DNA of 64,000 nt from Brachionus manjavacas (Eukaryota; Rotifera; Eurotatoria; Ploima; Brachionidae): assembly GCA_019054805.1 (NCBI GenBank), contig JAHQIY010000004.1:2108001-2172000 (forward strand). Direction: 5' to 3'. Under the pieces are notes generated by a model. That model made no database searches. It was not told the DNA's origin and saw nothing but the letters and a program-made list of their open reading frames with translations. How positions within the stretch are numbered: position 1 is the first letter of the stretch; each line of letters starts with the position of its first letter. The position numbers were made by a program, and so were the translations under genes. Below, in pieces: positions 43,140-51,785 of this stretch.

Positions 43140-44335
43140 TGAAGCTACCTTTTCATATTGTGCTAACACTAATGAGATACTATGCGCAATCATTAGCAAT
43201 TGTTGAGAATGTTGGCGATAGAACTGATAAATTTAGGACCTTTGTTGGTGTCAAGCAGGTTGAGCCACTCTCTCCTAAGTTGTTCTCAATATTTCTTTAA
43301 GACTTAGTCCCACAAATTGAAACATTGAATAAAGGAGTTAAAGTTGGATCGATACGAGTTGACATCATTCTGTACGCCGATGACACCATCTTGATTAGCG
43401 ACACTAGGACTTCAAAAGCTTATTGTTAAGACTGAGGAATTTGGTCGCCTTGCGCAAATCAAGTTTAATCCAGAAAAAACTGTAATCATGATTTTTGGCT
43501 TAAACTTAGAAAAATGGTTTGAGAATGGAAAAGCGCGAACTGACAAGAGTAAATCAAATGAAGTACCTGGGAGTATCCTTTAACAAGATGATCACAAACC
43601 ACACTCACATCAAATGCAAACAAACTTCATCAAACATGGCAGCGCTTAAGTTAAAAGGAAGTGTCATTAGCACCGGTCTAGACTTTAATATAAAGGCTCA
43701 GATGTACCAAACGTATGTAAGACCAGTGCTCTTTTATGGGCTGTATGCTCTAGCCATTAATCAGACAGAAACTAGGAAGATACAAGTGATTGAATCAAAC
43801 ATTCTTAAAAGTATGTTTGAACTACCAAGATATTCAAAGAGTTCTGCATTTGCAAACGCCTTAGGAATCGACACAATTGAATCTCGAATAATTCGCGCCA
43901 AGTGTGGTCTTTTAATAAGATTATGCGAGAATTCGCTGACTTACATTTTCCTAAATCAATTATTGGCGATTAGAAACAGCTTACCTAATGATCTTAATTG
44001 TGAATCATTTATAAAAAACATTCTAACTATAATTGGAATTCAAATCACTGGTATCGATACCATACTCAAATTAGCCCGTTTTTTACCAAAATTTTACTCT
44101 TCCATATTTGCAATGTTGTCAGAATCTGAAATGGTAAAAAGGATAAGAGATTTACTAAAACTAGGTCAAGCAGGCAAAAGTTCTCTTATTGCGCTCTTGA
44201 AACCAGAAAAGATGCAAGAAAACGAATAATTACTCAGCTATTAAATTTTTTATTTATCTTTATGTAAATTTTTTTATCAATTTTTACGTCGCTTTTTGGT
44301 GTTTTACTCGAATTAAATAAATAAATAAAAAAAAA
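43140..44335 (+). pseudogene. LINE reverse transcriptase C-terminal half, second family
   Basis: Plus-strand frames read PLSPKLFSIFL, IETLNKGVKVGSIRVDIILY with the catalytic box ILYADDTILIS at about 43368-43400, IKFNPEKTVIMIFG, then the long frame 43519-44229: MKYLGVSFNKM, QMYQTYVRPVLFYGLYALAI, ESNILKSMFELPRYSKSSAF, ALGIDTIESRIIRAKCGLLI. It matches the thumb/C-terminal pattern of a LINE family different from the CR1-like copies. The N-terminal RT and endonuclease are missing. The 3' end is A-rich after about 44290. Confidence 0.78.
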
Positions 44336-44339
44336 ATAT

Positions 44340-44928
44340 TCCGGAAATAATAATTGGATTTAAGTCAAATCTCCGACAAAATCATTGTACTTAAATGCGA
44401 CTGAAATGATCTGCAATGAGATGAAGGATTGTGTAAGGCCAAAAGGAATTGAAAATAAAGAAATTACATTTCATTTCAGGAGAATACATCTATCAGCCTT
44501 TGTACTAGTATAGAATCTTAACAGATCGAGAACTTGTGTTAAGATGATCCTTTAAGTAAAGTCACAATTTTGGAAGCACTGAAGTTATGGCATTCTCTTT
44601 TTAATTAAGAATGTCGCTTGGTTTGTGGTTACAAGCTAGTCTAAATAGCTGCCGACTTCGCAGTCTATTATGACTCAGATGAGTGGCTCTGTTTAATGAT
44701 GATGAACGTCCCACGTCCTTTTAAGAGAAGGCCGTTCGCTGGTCCCAAACCCGGATGTGAAAATAAGAGGTGCAGTACCAATCTTAATAATAATCAAAAT
44801 AATTGATCAAGATCACAGTTTTTAAGTCAGTAAAAAAAAGTCAAATAAAAAAAAAGAAAAAGAAAGAATATAAATAAATTAAATTATAATTTAGACTTAA
44901 TTTTTAAATAATCACATGGATACATTGA
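44340..44928. other. Stretch without a recognised gene
   Basis: Bases 44600-44770 are less AT-rich (agctgccgacttcgcagtct, cgttcgctggtcccaaaccc) but contain no identifiable RNA or protein motif; they may be LINE 3' sequence. Confidence 0.3.
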
Positions 44929-45735
44929 TTATTCAATGAGCCATTTGTTTAGTTCTTTAAGATCAGATAATTCTTCTTTGAATTTTTTTATAATATTTTC
45001 TACTTGAGCCATACTAGGATGTTTACTTATTCAGCATTGAATCAACGATTTGACATCAAAATAAACAAAAGCAGTTGACAAAACAACTGTTCCACTTCGA
45101 AAAAACGTCATGGCAGCTTTTCTTGACACATTGACACCTAAACTAGCAAGCACTTTCCTCATGGTAAACGATTGAAGTTGTATACTGCGCCAAAATTGAC
45201 CGCCACTATTTATAGCAAAATTTATACCAGAGCCAGCACCAACAATGGAATTTATGTCGTGTATGCGAAATAAATTGGCACAAGTGATGCCTCTTTTGAA
45301 CACCAAATATGTGGCATTGACAACTGCATCATCTTCACCCATTCCTTCTTTTACAAACTTGTTTGAAATATTTTCAATGTTTTCAAAGTTTTCTTTGAGT
45401 TTTTCTCCAATTTTATTTCTATTTTCGATTATATCTTTGATTTGACTAGTGAATGCTTTTGAAGTGAAATGGTCTCCAACTTCAGTGCCTATGTTGACCA
45501 CCGCTCCGCCTATACCACATGCGGCACTTAAACCACTTGCCGCTACTATTGAAATTCCACCGGTAAACAGACAAGCAAAAGTCCACCAGTAAAAAGACCT
45601 GCGCCTGCTGTCGACACAGATGTTCCTACAGTTCGAGCTATATTTGAATTTTGGTGGTGTTTCTCTATATCCTTTTTTTTGTTTTCCAATATATTTATTG
45701 CTACCTTGAGGTTACTAAAACGGAAAAATACCTGT
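44929..45735 (-). pseudogene. Apolipoprotein L-like gene, broken
   Basis: Minus-strand reading: NLKVAINILENKKKDIEKHH, NSNIARTVGTSVSTAGAG, LFTGGLLL, then after a small indel at about 45565 GGISIVAASGLSAACGIGGA, VVNIGTEVGDHFTSKAFTSQ, and later NATYLVFKRGITCANLFRIH, GTVVLSTAFVYFDVKSLIQC. The order (a helix, a glycine/serine-rich double hydrophobic hairpin, amphipathic helices, and a final V-L-S-T-A-F-x-x-D-V-x-SL motif) is that of the APOL family, intracellular membrane- and lipid-associated proteins. An in-frame TGA at 45031-45033 precedes 33 more in-frame codons (MAQVENIIKKFKEELSDLKE...) up to a TAA at 44929-44931. With one frameshift, one stop and a LINE fragment abutting its 5' side at 45735, it is most likely a pseudogene. 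Confidence 0.65.
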
Positions 45736-46440
45736 GAGTCCATGTGAGTGACACTTTGGGCACAAAGATTCAGGTGGATAAATCCGCGGCAAAAGCCAAC
45801 TTCATGCTCGGGGTGCTTCGCAAGACGCTGGTCTCGAGGGATGCGTATTTTTGGAAACAAAATTTTGGAAACGAGATGCGGTCTGACGTACGTAGTGTAC
45901 GTCAGACCAATCCAAGCCAGTATGCAATCCAAGTCAGCATGCAATCCAAGCATGGAGACCACACATCCTCGGCGAGATAAGTACACTGGAAAAAGTTCAG
46001 CGCCGTACCACCAAAGTCCCAGCTCAACTCCGCGACATGACATACGAAGACAGGTGCCTAAAACTGAAGTTGACAACGCTGGAGGAAAAGAGAGCCAGGG
46101 GTGATTTAATAGAAATGTTCAAAATTCAGAAAGGACTGGACACTGTCGAATTGCACTCCTCTCTACAAGTTGGACCGCCCAGAAGCGGGCATCGAGGGCA
46201 CATCAGACCAGAGCTAGTGAATGACTGTCTAATCAGACGTAACGCTTTCCGCAACAGGGTAGCACGAATGGGGAACAAGCTACCCGATTCAGTCATTGAC
46301 GCACCAAGTGTCAGCTCTTTCAAGAAGAGGATTGACGACCAAAGAACAGGCTGCTCATAGGACTCAGGTTCTCTTGCTGGAGTCATCCGGCAACTCGCAG
46401 TCATCCAACTACTACTACTACTATTCATTTCCAACAACCA
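45735..46440 (+). pseudogene. LINE reverse transcriptase C-terminal end with (ACT)n tail
   Basis: Plus-strand frames read VTLGTKIQVDKSAAKANFML, GVLRKTLVSRDAYFW, then MTYEDRCLKLKLTTLEEKRA, RGDLIEMFKIQKGLDTVELH and RNAFRNRVARMGNKLPDSV, SSFKKRIDDQ. This is the standard C-terminus of CR1-like ORF2 (R-RGDLI-M-KI, N-LP-V, FK-RLD). About 60 bp near 45900-45960 contain short duplications (caatccaagccagtatgcaa, caatccaagtcagcatgcaa). The 3' end is ccaactactactactactat at about 46410. The sequence is GC-richer than the flanks. It is inserted between the ApoL-like relic and a hAT fragment. Confidence 0.78.
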
Positions 46441-46444
46441 AAAG

Positions 46445-46800
46445 CGGAAGAGTCGCACTAACAATAAATCGTAGTAAGAATTCTTCAGCCTTACTAGACT
46501 TGATCTTTTAATTTTTCGCTCATCTGAGGAGGACTCTTGTGACTTTTCAGTTTCGAAATTTTTTTCAGAATAAGGCGATACTTCATGTTCATTTTTTAGA
46601 TGTTTACGCATTGCTGTTGTTGATTTGTTGAGTACGTAACGTTACAATGGAGACATCGCCTCATATCACCAAGTATTGTAGAATGTTGATATCCTAATGA
46701 GGTTTTCTTATACTCCTTTTTTTCCGCTTTCTATTAAAAGAAGTAGGAGTCTCTTGAAAACTATTTAACGAGCGTTCAGAATCAGACACTAAAAATTAAT
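46445..46800 (-). pseudogene. hAT-type BED zinc-finger fragment
   Basis: The minus strand reads SDSERSLNSFQETPTSF, then MRRCLHCNVTYSTNQQQ and, after a one-base shift, AMRKHLKNEHEVSPYSEKNF, DERKIKRSSLV. A C-x2-C pair followed by H-x4-H matches the BED finger at the N-terminus of hAT transposases. No catalytic part remains. Confidence 0.6.
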
Positions 46801-47944
46801 ACAAAATTAAATTTAATAAATCTAAGATAACTTTTTAAAATACGAAAATTTGAGTATTCCAACTTTATTAGCTATGATCAATTACTCATAATGTGAGCTA
46901 AAGAAGGATTTGTATTAAAAATTTTGAAAAGGATTTAATTTCAAAATGAAAAATTTTAAATACGATTGTTTTATTAAACTTTAGTGAATTACTTCTTTTT
47001 AATAACAAAAAAGCATTTTTCAGTTCAGATAAAAATTAACTATAGTGATTAAAAATTAAAAAATTATTCCGAATTTATCAAAAATTGCATTTTTTTTATA
47101 AATCGACTAATAAACCAAGACAAGTCCTTATCCTCTTATAAAAATGAGTAAGTAAAATTCAATTGATGTTAAAATAACATTTTTATTACTAATTCAAATT
47201 AACTATTCAACTTTTTCAAAAGAACCCTTTTTTTTAAACAATAGATTCTATTTTATTTTACTAAGTGGTTTAACGGATAGATTCTAAGTCAGAATCTACG
47301 ACCAAACACGTTTTTTAGTTTCCTTTTATTTTAAAGAATATAATAAGTTTTCTTTATGAGTTTTATTCAAATTTTGAAAAAAAAAAAAATTACGCATTTT
47401 TTTTTGAAAAAAACAGGATATGGTTTGCGTGTTAGCCATGCAAGCAGAAGATCGAAAATAGGTGGACCAGTTTCGACTAGGTAATTGCGGTGTAGATGAT
47501 CAACTCGATGCAGTAGCCTCAGTGCCAGATCGATTTTATCAATAGGATGAAAAATATTTTTTCTAAATTGTATATTATTTATATATTAATTATATATATT
47601 ATTCGTAAAAGTCTAATTTATTTAATTTAATTAATAATTTAAAAAAAATAATTAAATCAAATTTTAAAAATGTAAAAAAATTCAAATCTGCATTACATGT
47701 AAAGCATATTACATAAAATTTTTTAAATAAATTCGAAGATATTTAGTATCTAAAGATAATCTCTTTGAATTTAAATGATATTTTGAATTGATCATCATTT
47801 TCATGTTGCTAATAACTATAAAGGATAATATCAAAAATTTATGAAAATTTTGTTGCTGAAAAAAATTTTTAAACAAACTTTTTTAAATATTTTGAAGGTT
47901 TTTTAATAAATTTTCTATATCGAAAACAAACTGATTAAATGGAA
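46801..47944. other. AT-rich stretch with a GC-richer island at 47.41-47.54 kb
   Basis: No gene recognised. The island (gtgttagccatgcaagcaga, aggtaattgcggtgtagatg) is not coding in any convincing frame and lacks clear tRNA A and B boxes. Confidence 0.35.
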
Positions 47945-48280
47945 CTAACAGCAATCACCTAATTCAGAATCACAATCGCAGCTACAATCACATTGTCGAT
48001 CATCATTTGCAACATTGTCATTATTACAAAAACAACAACCTTTTTTATGATTAGAGGTTAAATTAAAGAATCAAATCTTACACAAATCTTCGCGTAATAT
48101 TTGAAAACACGTAGTTGGCTCAGTTGTATACACTTTATTTGATTCTTTGTCTTTTGAAATATTTTTACTACGTTTAGATTTGTCATTTATTTATTATTAA
48201 ATTGTGTGTTAGGAAATAATTTACAAAATTTACCTGATTTGGCCATGATTTAAATCCGTAAAATTCTCATTATCAGACAT
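47945..48280 (-). CDS. Cysteine-rich small protein gene B (three exons)
   Basis: Exons on the minus strand: 48280-48234, 48167-48082 and 48039-47945, introns GT..AG (66 and 42 bp), closing to 75 codons plus TAG. Product: MSDNENFTDLNHGQIS, KNISKDKESNKVYTTEPTTC, then after the second intron CCFCNNDN and CDCSCDCDSELGDCC. The last exon is cysteine- and aspartate-rich. The gene shares with gene A at 7.5-7.85 kb a TT-x-P-[ST]-[ST] stretch before the last intron, the intron placed just before the CCxC cluster, and CDC-type repeats to the stop. No signal peptide is present. Metal binding or a structural role can be guessed only from composition. Gene B lacks the 10-residue tandem repeats of gene A. 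The start is the first ATG upstream of the donor. Confidence 0.6.
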
Positions 48281-49265
48281 TTTTATTTGCACATAAAATT
48301 TTTTGGTTAAACAATTCCAATTTCTGCTTGAAACCAATTTTGTTCGAAAGACACAATTTTAAGAATTTTTTAAAAAAAATTATTTCATTTTTAGAATGAA
48401 ATAAAAATAAAATATTGGAAGTTGGCATAATATTTGAAATGTAAACTCCTATGCATAATATTAAAACTAAAATGGCTTTAGCAGCAATCAGTAATTTTAA
48501 TTTTTTCATTCTTTTTTTTCAATTAGCTTTTTAAAATTTTTCAAATAAATGTGAAAGTTTCAATTTCTAAAGGCTTTTTATAATTTATTATTTAAATAAA
48601 TAAATTTTTAATTATTATAATACAGGTAAAAAAGCTAATTTTTAACTTTGATAATCAAAAAATTAAATTGATATAAGTATATAAGCAAAAATATTTATAA
48701 ATATAGTAAAATTCTAATTTTTAATTTATAATCTTAAATAAAAGAATTGCTAAAATTCTTTTTTATTTAATAATTAATAATACAGTATGTTGCAAGAGAT
48801 TAGAATTTTTTTTCCTTTTACAAATCAATTTTTTTTTACGTATATAAAAGGCGGAAAAACAAATAGCGTTTTTTTAAATATCTAATACTCATCAATCCAA
48901 AAGCATACAATTAAAAAAACATTCCCAAAAAAAATACAAAAAGAATAAATGGATACAATTAATAAAAGAAAAAAAAAACGGTTCAAAAGTAGAAGAGTAA
49001 AATTTATAATCAAATTTTAAAACTTCAAAAATGCTAGAAATATTTTAAATGCGTCATTTTATCATTTGCAAGAATACAGGTGGCTATCCTCTTTTTTACA
49101 ATTTAGAAATATGGCATTTGAAGCTTAAATAATTCAAAAATCTGCAGTTCAATAAATTACGCATTTAATTACGCATTTAGTAAATTTTGAGCATGTTTTA
49201 AATTTTGAAATTTGTTCATAAATTTTTCTTTGCTTCAAGTTTTAGAAATCTTTACAATTAAATAT
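48281..49265. other. AT-rich stretch, no gene supported
   Basis: A minus-strand frame at 48509-48273 begins with a hydrophobic segment (LIAAKAILVLILCIGVYI) but overlaps the start of cysteine-rich gene B in another frame and has no other support. The remainder contains only A/T runs. Confidence 0.35.
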
Positions 49266-49269
49266 TTTA

Positions 49270-49790
49270 AATGACCGCCTTTAACTAGCCAAAACTTTTT
49301 TTAGCAAAGATTCAATAAATTTTTTATATACTAAGTCGGGATTTTTAACCACTCTTTGTGTAAAACTTATTTTAAATGTTCTTTAGAGGTTGCCATTTTG
49401 GCATCTATTTATGACCAAAAGCTCTCGATTGGGTTTATATCTGATGAACGGGCACATAATGGGTTTTGTGAAGTTCAGTACTAAATTTCACAAAACCAAC
49501 ACCATGGCAGAACCTCAATCTTCTATTCTTTGAACCATTCGTTTGCTTAGTGAGTGGTTTGTTCCCAAGCGCCTTCTTGTTGAAAAATCCAGGGGTGGCT
49601 TGGTTCAAATATGAGTTCAACAGATGTTAAAAGATTGTTTTCCAAGGTGTTGATGTAGACAAACTGATAAGTTCGTCATGTATAGATTTTAGATTTACCA
49701 ATGCCCTTCTAAGAAATACATCCCCAGATACTCTCTAACTAGGCCCTAAGTCTTGGGTCAAGAGCTTCAAAAAAAACCAGGCCAATTCGA
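49270..49790 (-). pseudogene. Tc1/mariner transposase C-terminal part, decayed
   Basis: Across frames, the minus strand reads ESIWGCISWKGIG-like, FVYINTLENNLL, PSHPWIFQQEGA (the catalytic block normally followed by P-x-H), ARSSDINPIESFWS (the D-x-N-P-I-E motif) and WLKIPT with a final KGGHLKYL. The order is diagnostic for Tc1/mariner DDE transposases. Stops and frame changes are many. An N-terminal piece of a Tc1 transposase lies at 58667-58951, beyond two LTR elements; the two may be halves of one interrupted element, which is not proven. Confidence 0.72.
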
Positions 49791-50421
49791 ACTCAAATAT
49801 CTTATCTATTTAATTTGAATTGTCTGTAATTTCATTAATTCGTCCTCAAAATTTTTATAATAATTGATGTTTAAATATTTCCCATGTCACTAATTCATCT
49901 CTCTCTTGCGTATTTCTAAGAATTTGCAAAGCGTTTCCTCTTAGAAGTTTTGTAACGCAATCTATTAGTTTCTTCTGTTAATGTCTTGGTTCCTAGCCCT
50001 TGTTCCTTCTAAGTATATCCATTCGTCCACTTTATCTCTATCTCAATGGATGAAGTGGCTTTTTCCTGAAGGATACTTTTTGCTTCTTCTTGACTCTGTT
50101 TAGATTGATTTGTATTCCTATTATAGTTATTATTTTCTTTTTTCATTTTTTTGATATTGGCTAATAGCTCAAACTTTTATAAAGTAGCTCTATTAGTACT
50201 TTCTTAGGTTTTCCAGAGTTTTGATCATTTTGAAGCCATTTCATTTGTTTGGCTTCTGTACAGCTTAACGATTCGCTGTCACCATCTAATCTCTGGAATT
50301 CATTTTCAAAAGATCCATTTTGTGTCTTTATCAAGTAAACCAACTCTTGTAAACTTAGTTATTTTAAGTAATCTTTTGAAATAGGAACCATAAAGAAGAT
50401 CATTTTATCGCTGCTACCAAT
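49790..50421 (-). pseudogene. Gag remnant of a second LTR retrotransposon
   Basis: From about 50395 the minus strand reads MVPISKDYLK, LQELVYLIKTQNGSFENEFQ, RLDGDSESLSCTEAKQMKW, then further down LIDCVTKLLRGNALQIL and LVTWEIFKHQLL, a capsid pattern (LRGxAL, TWexFK) like that of the intact element's gag (FLRGSALSTI, WDDIKGHF). It is preceded by a primer site TGGTAGCAGCGATA (complement of 50406-50419) and the LTR at 50422-50688. The rest of the element is missing. Confidence 0.65.
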
Positions 50422-50688
50422 TGTTACCGGTTTATAATAAAACAATGTTTAATCTTTAAAAGCTTTATTTTAGTTATTGAACGTTCTGAACTTCTAAGAA
50501 TGGAATTCTTATTTATACTTATATGCTCATTTCAAGAACACGAGCTTGTAATTAAGTCAAGTTGTGAGCTTAGTGCTTAATGCATTGTCAGCAATGCGAA
50601 GCGTTTAACTTCTGAGATACTTAACAAGTATAATTATCTTTGTGCATCAGTTAACAAACAGATGAATAATTGATTATTCAGGGTAACA
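50422..50688 (-). repeat. LTR of the second LTR retrotransposon
   Basis: Begins tgttaccggtttataata and ends attattcagggtaaca, i.e. TGTTAC...GTAACA, the same terminal words as the LTRs of the intact element (tgttactgg...gtgggtaaca), though the interior is different. It is two bases from the primer site. It is 267 bp with no partner in the window. Confidence 0.7.
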
Positions 50689-51170
50689 TACCGGCTGATT
50701 TTTAAATCTTCTCATGTCTATCTTTTTTCTTAACCGCTGTTTGAGACTCTAAGCCTTTTTTTGGAGAAATATTATTTCAGTTTACTTACTAATTTTATAC
50801 CCTAAAGTCTTAGAATTAAAATCAGTGGCGAGTTTTTGATATTTAGATGAAGGGTATTATGGGGTTGTGAATTTCGTATCAATTCGATCTTTTCAACTCA
50901 GAAAAACTTGAATACTTTTATTACTAAAATTATTTAATTTTAGATAAAATTTAGTTTTGTAAATACTTTATTAAAATCAAATTTGTTTAATGCAGTAAAA
51001 TAAGTCTGCAAAACACTCTGCGATTTTCTGCATTTAGCACGCGATTAAAAAGTATTTTAATTAAATGTGCAATTACATTGCAGAGTTTTTGCTTTCGGAT
51101 TAAGCAAAATTTGGTAAATATTAAGCATTTTACAGATCAAAATTATTCCTTTTAGCAATAAAGTTATTCA
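50689..51170. other. Stretch between the two LTR elements, no gene
   Basis: Nothing recognisable; it ends with the AATT target site of the intact element. Confidence 0.4.
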
Positions 51171-51174
51171 AATT

Positions 51175-51493
51175 TGTTACTGGAAGAATAACAAGGATAG
51201 TTGTTTAATAGTTTATTGCAATAATATAAATATAAAGTAATATAATAATATAATATAATATAATGTCTTCTTACAAGGATTGTGTTCGTTTCTTAAATAT
51301 AGCGTTGACATCTGTATCTCGTTAGGAATAATGAATCTTCTAGAATAGGATTCCATTCTGATTCTAGAAGTATTGCGAGGCGTGTTAATTAATAACATAT
51401 TAATAACATTAATAATATAGTCACGTATTCTCTATATATGATTTAAACACGAGTTGATCATCAAGTGAGTGAGTGCTTAAAGTGTGGGTAACA
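51175..51493 (-). repeat. 3' LTR
   Basis: 319 bp, from tgttactggaagaataacaa to gtgtgggtaaca, with TGTTAC..GTAACA inverted ends. Identical in length to the other LTR. In minus-strand sense it starts at 51493. Confidence 0.95.
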
Positions 51494-51506
51494 GATCCCC
51501 CGGGTT
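51494..51506 (-). promoter_or_regulatory. Candidate polypurine tract
   Basis: In the minus-strand sense the bases directly before the 3' LTR read AACCCGGGGGATC, a G-rich purine run that would prime plus-strand DNA synthesis. It was chosen for position and composition only. Confidence 0.5.
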
Positions 51507-51741
51507 AAGCCATCATCGACCCTGATGATAAGAAAATAGAAAATATAAAAAATATTTTACTTTATCGAGACAAAATATTTAAAGTTTAAAAAAAAATAAA
51601 GATGATCTGAAGAAAGAAAAAAAAATATCCAGGTTAGTTGCTTGATTGGTATTGTCTGTTTCTGTCCATTCACCATACCTTTAATTTTCTTTTACATTCC
51701 TTTTTTCTGACATAACCGGTTTAAACAAGTCTTTAAATTTA

Positions 51742-51745
<4 letters not shown>

Positions 51746-51781
<36 letters not shown>
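51746..51781 (-). repeat. 36-base poly(A) (sense) tract directly behind the env-like stop codon
   Basis: A pure run of 36 T on the plus strand overlaps the end of the ORF, so the sense strand has the stop codon TAA followed by about 34 A. Confidence 0.95.

Positions 51782-51785
<4 letters not shown>

Noticed and set aside
47262..47320. tRNA-like fragment: ctaagtggtttaacggatag followed by a 7-bp stem with a 7-nt loop (tagattc taagtca gaatcta)
   Set aside because: The loop lacks T33, there is no T-arm with GTTCRA and no acceptor stem pairing, so it is not a tRNA gene; at best a chance hairpin.
48273..48509. Minus-strand ORF with a signal-peptide-like start
   Set aside because: Composition is that of A/T-rich noise, it overlaps the start of the spliced cysteine-rich gene in another frame and has no splice or homology support.
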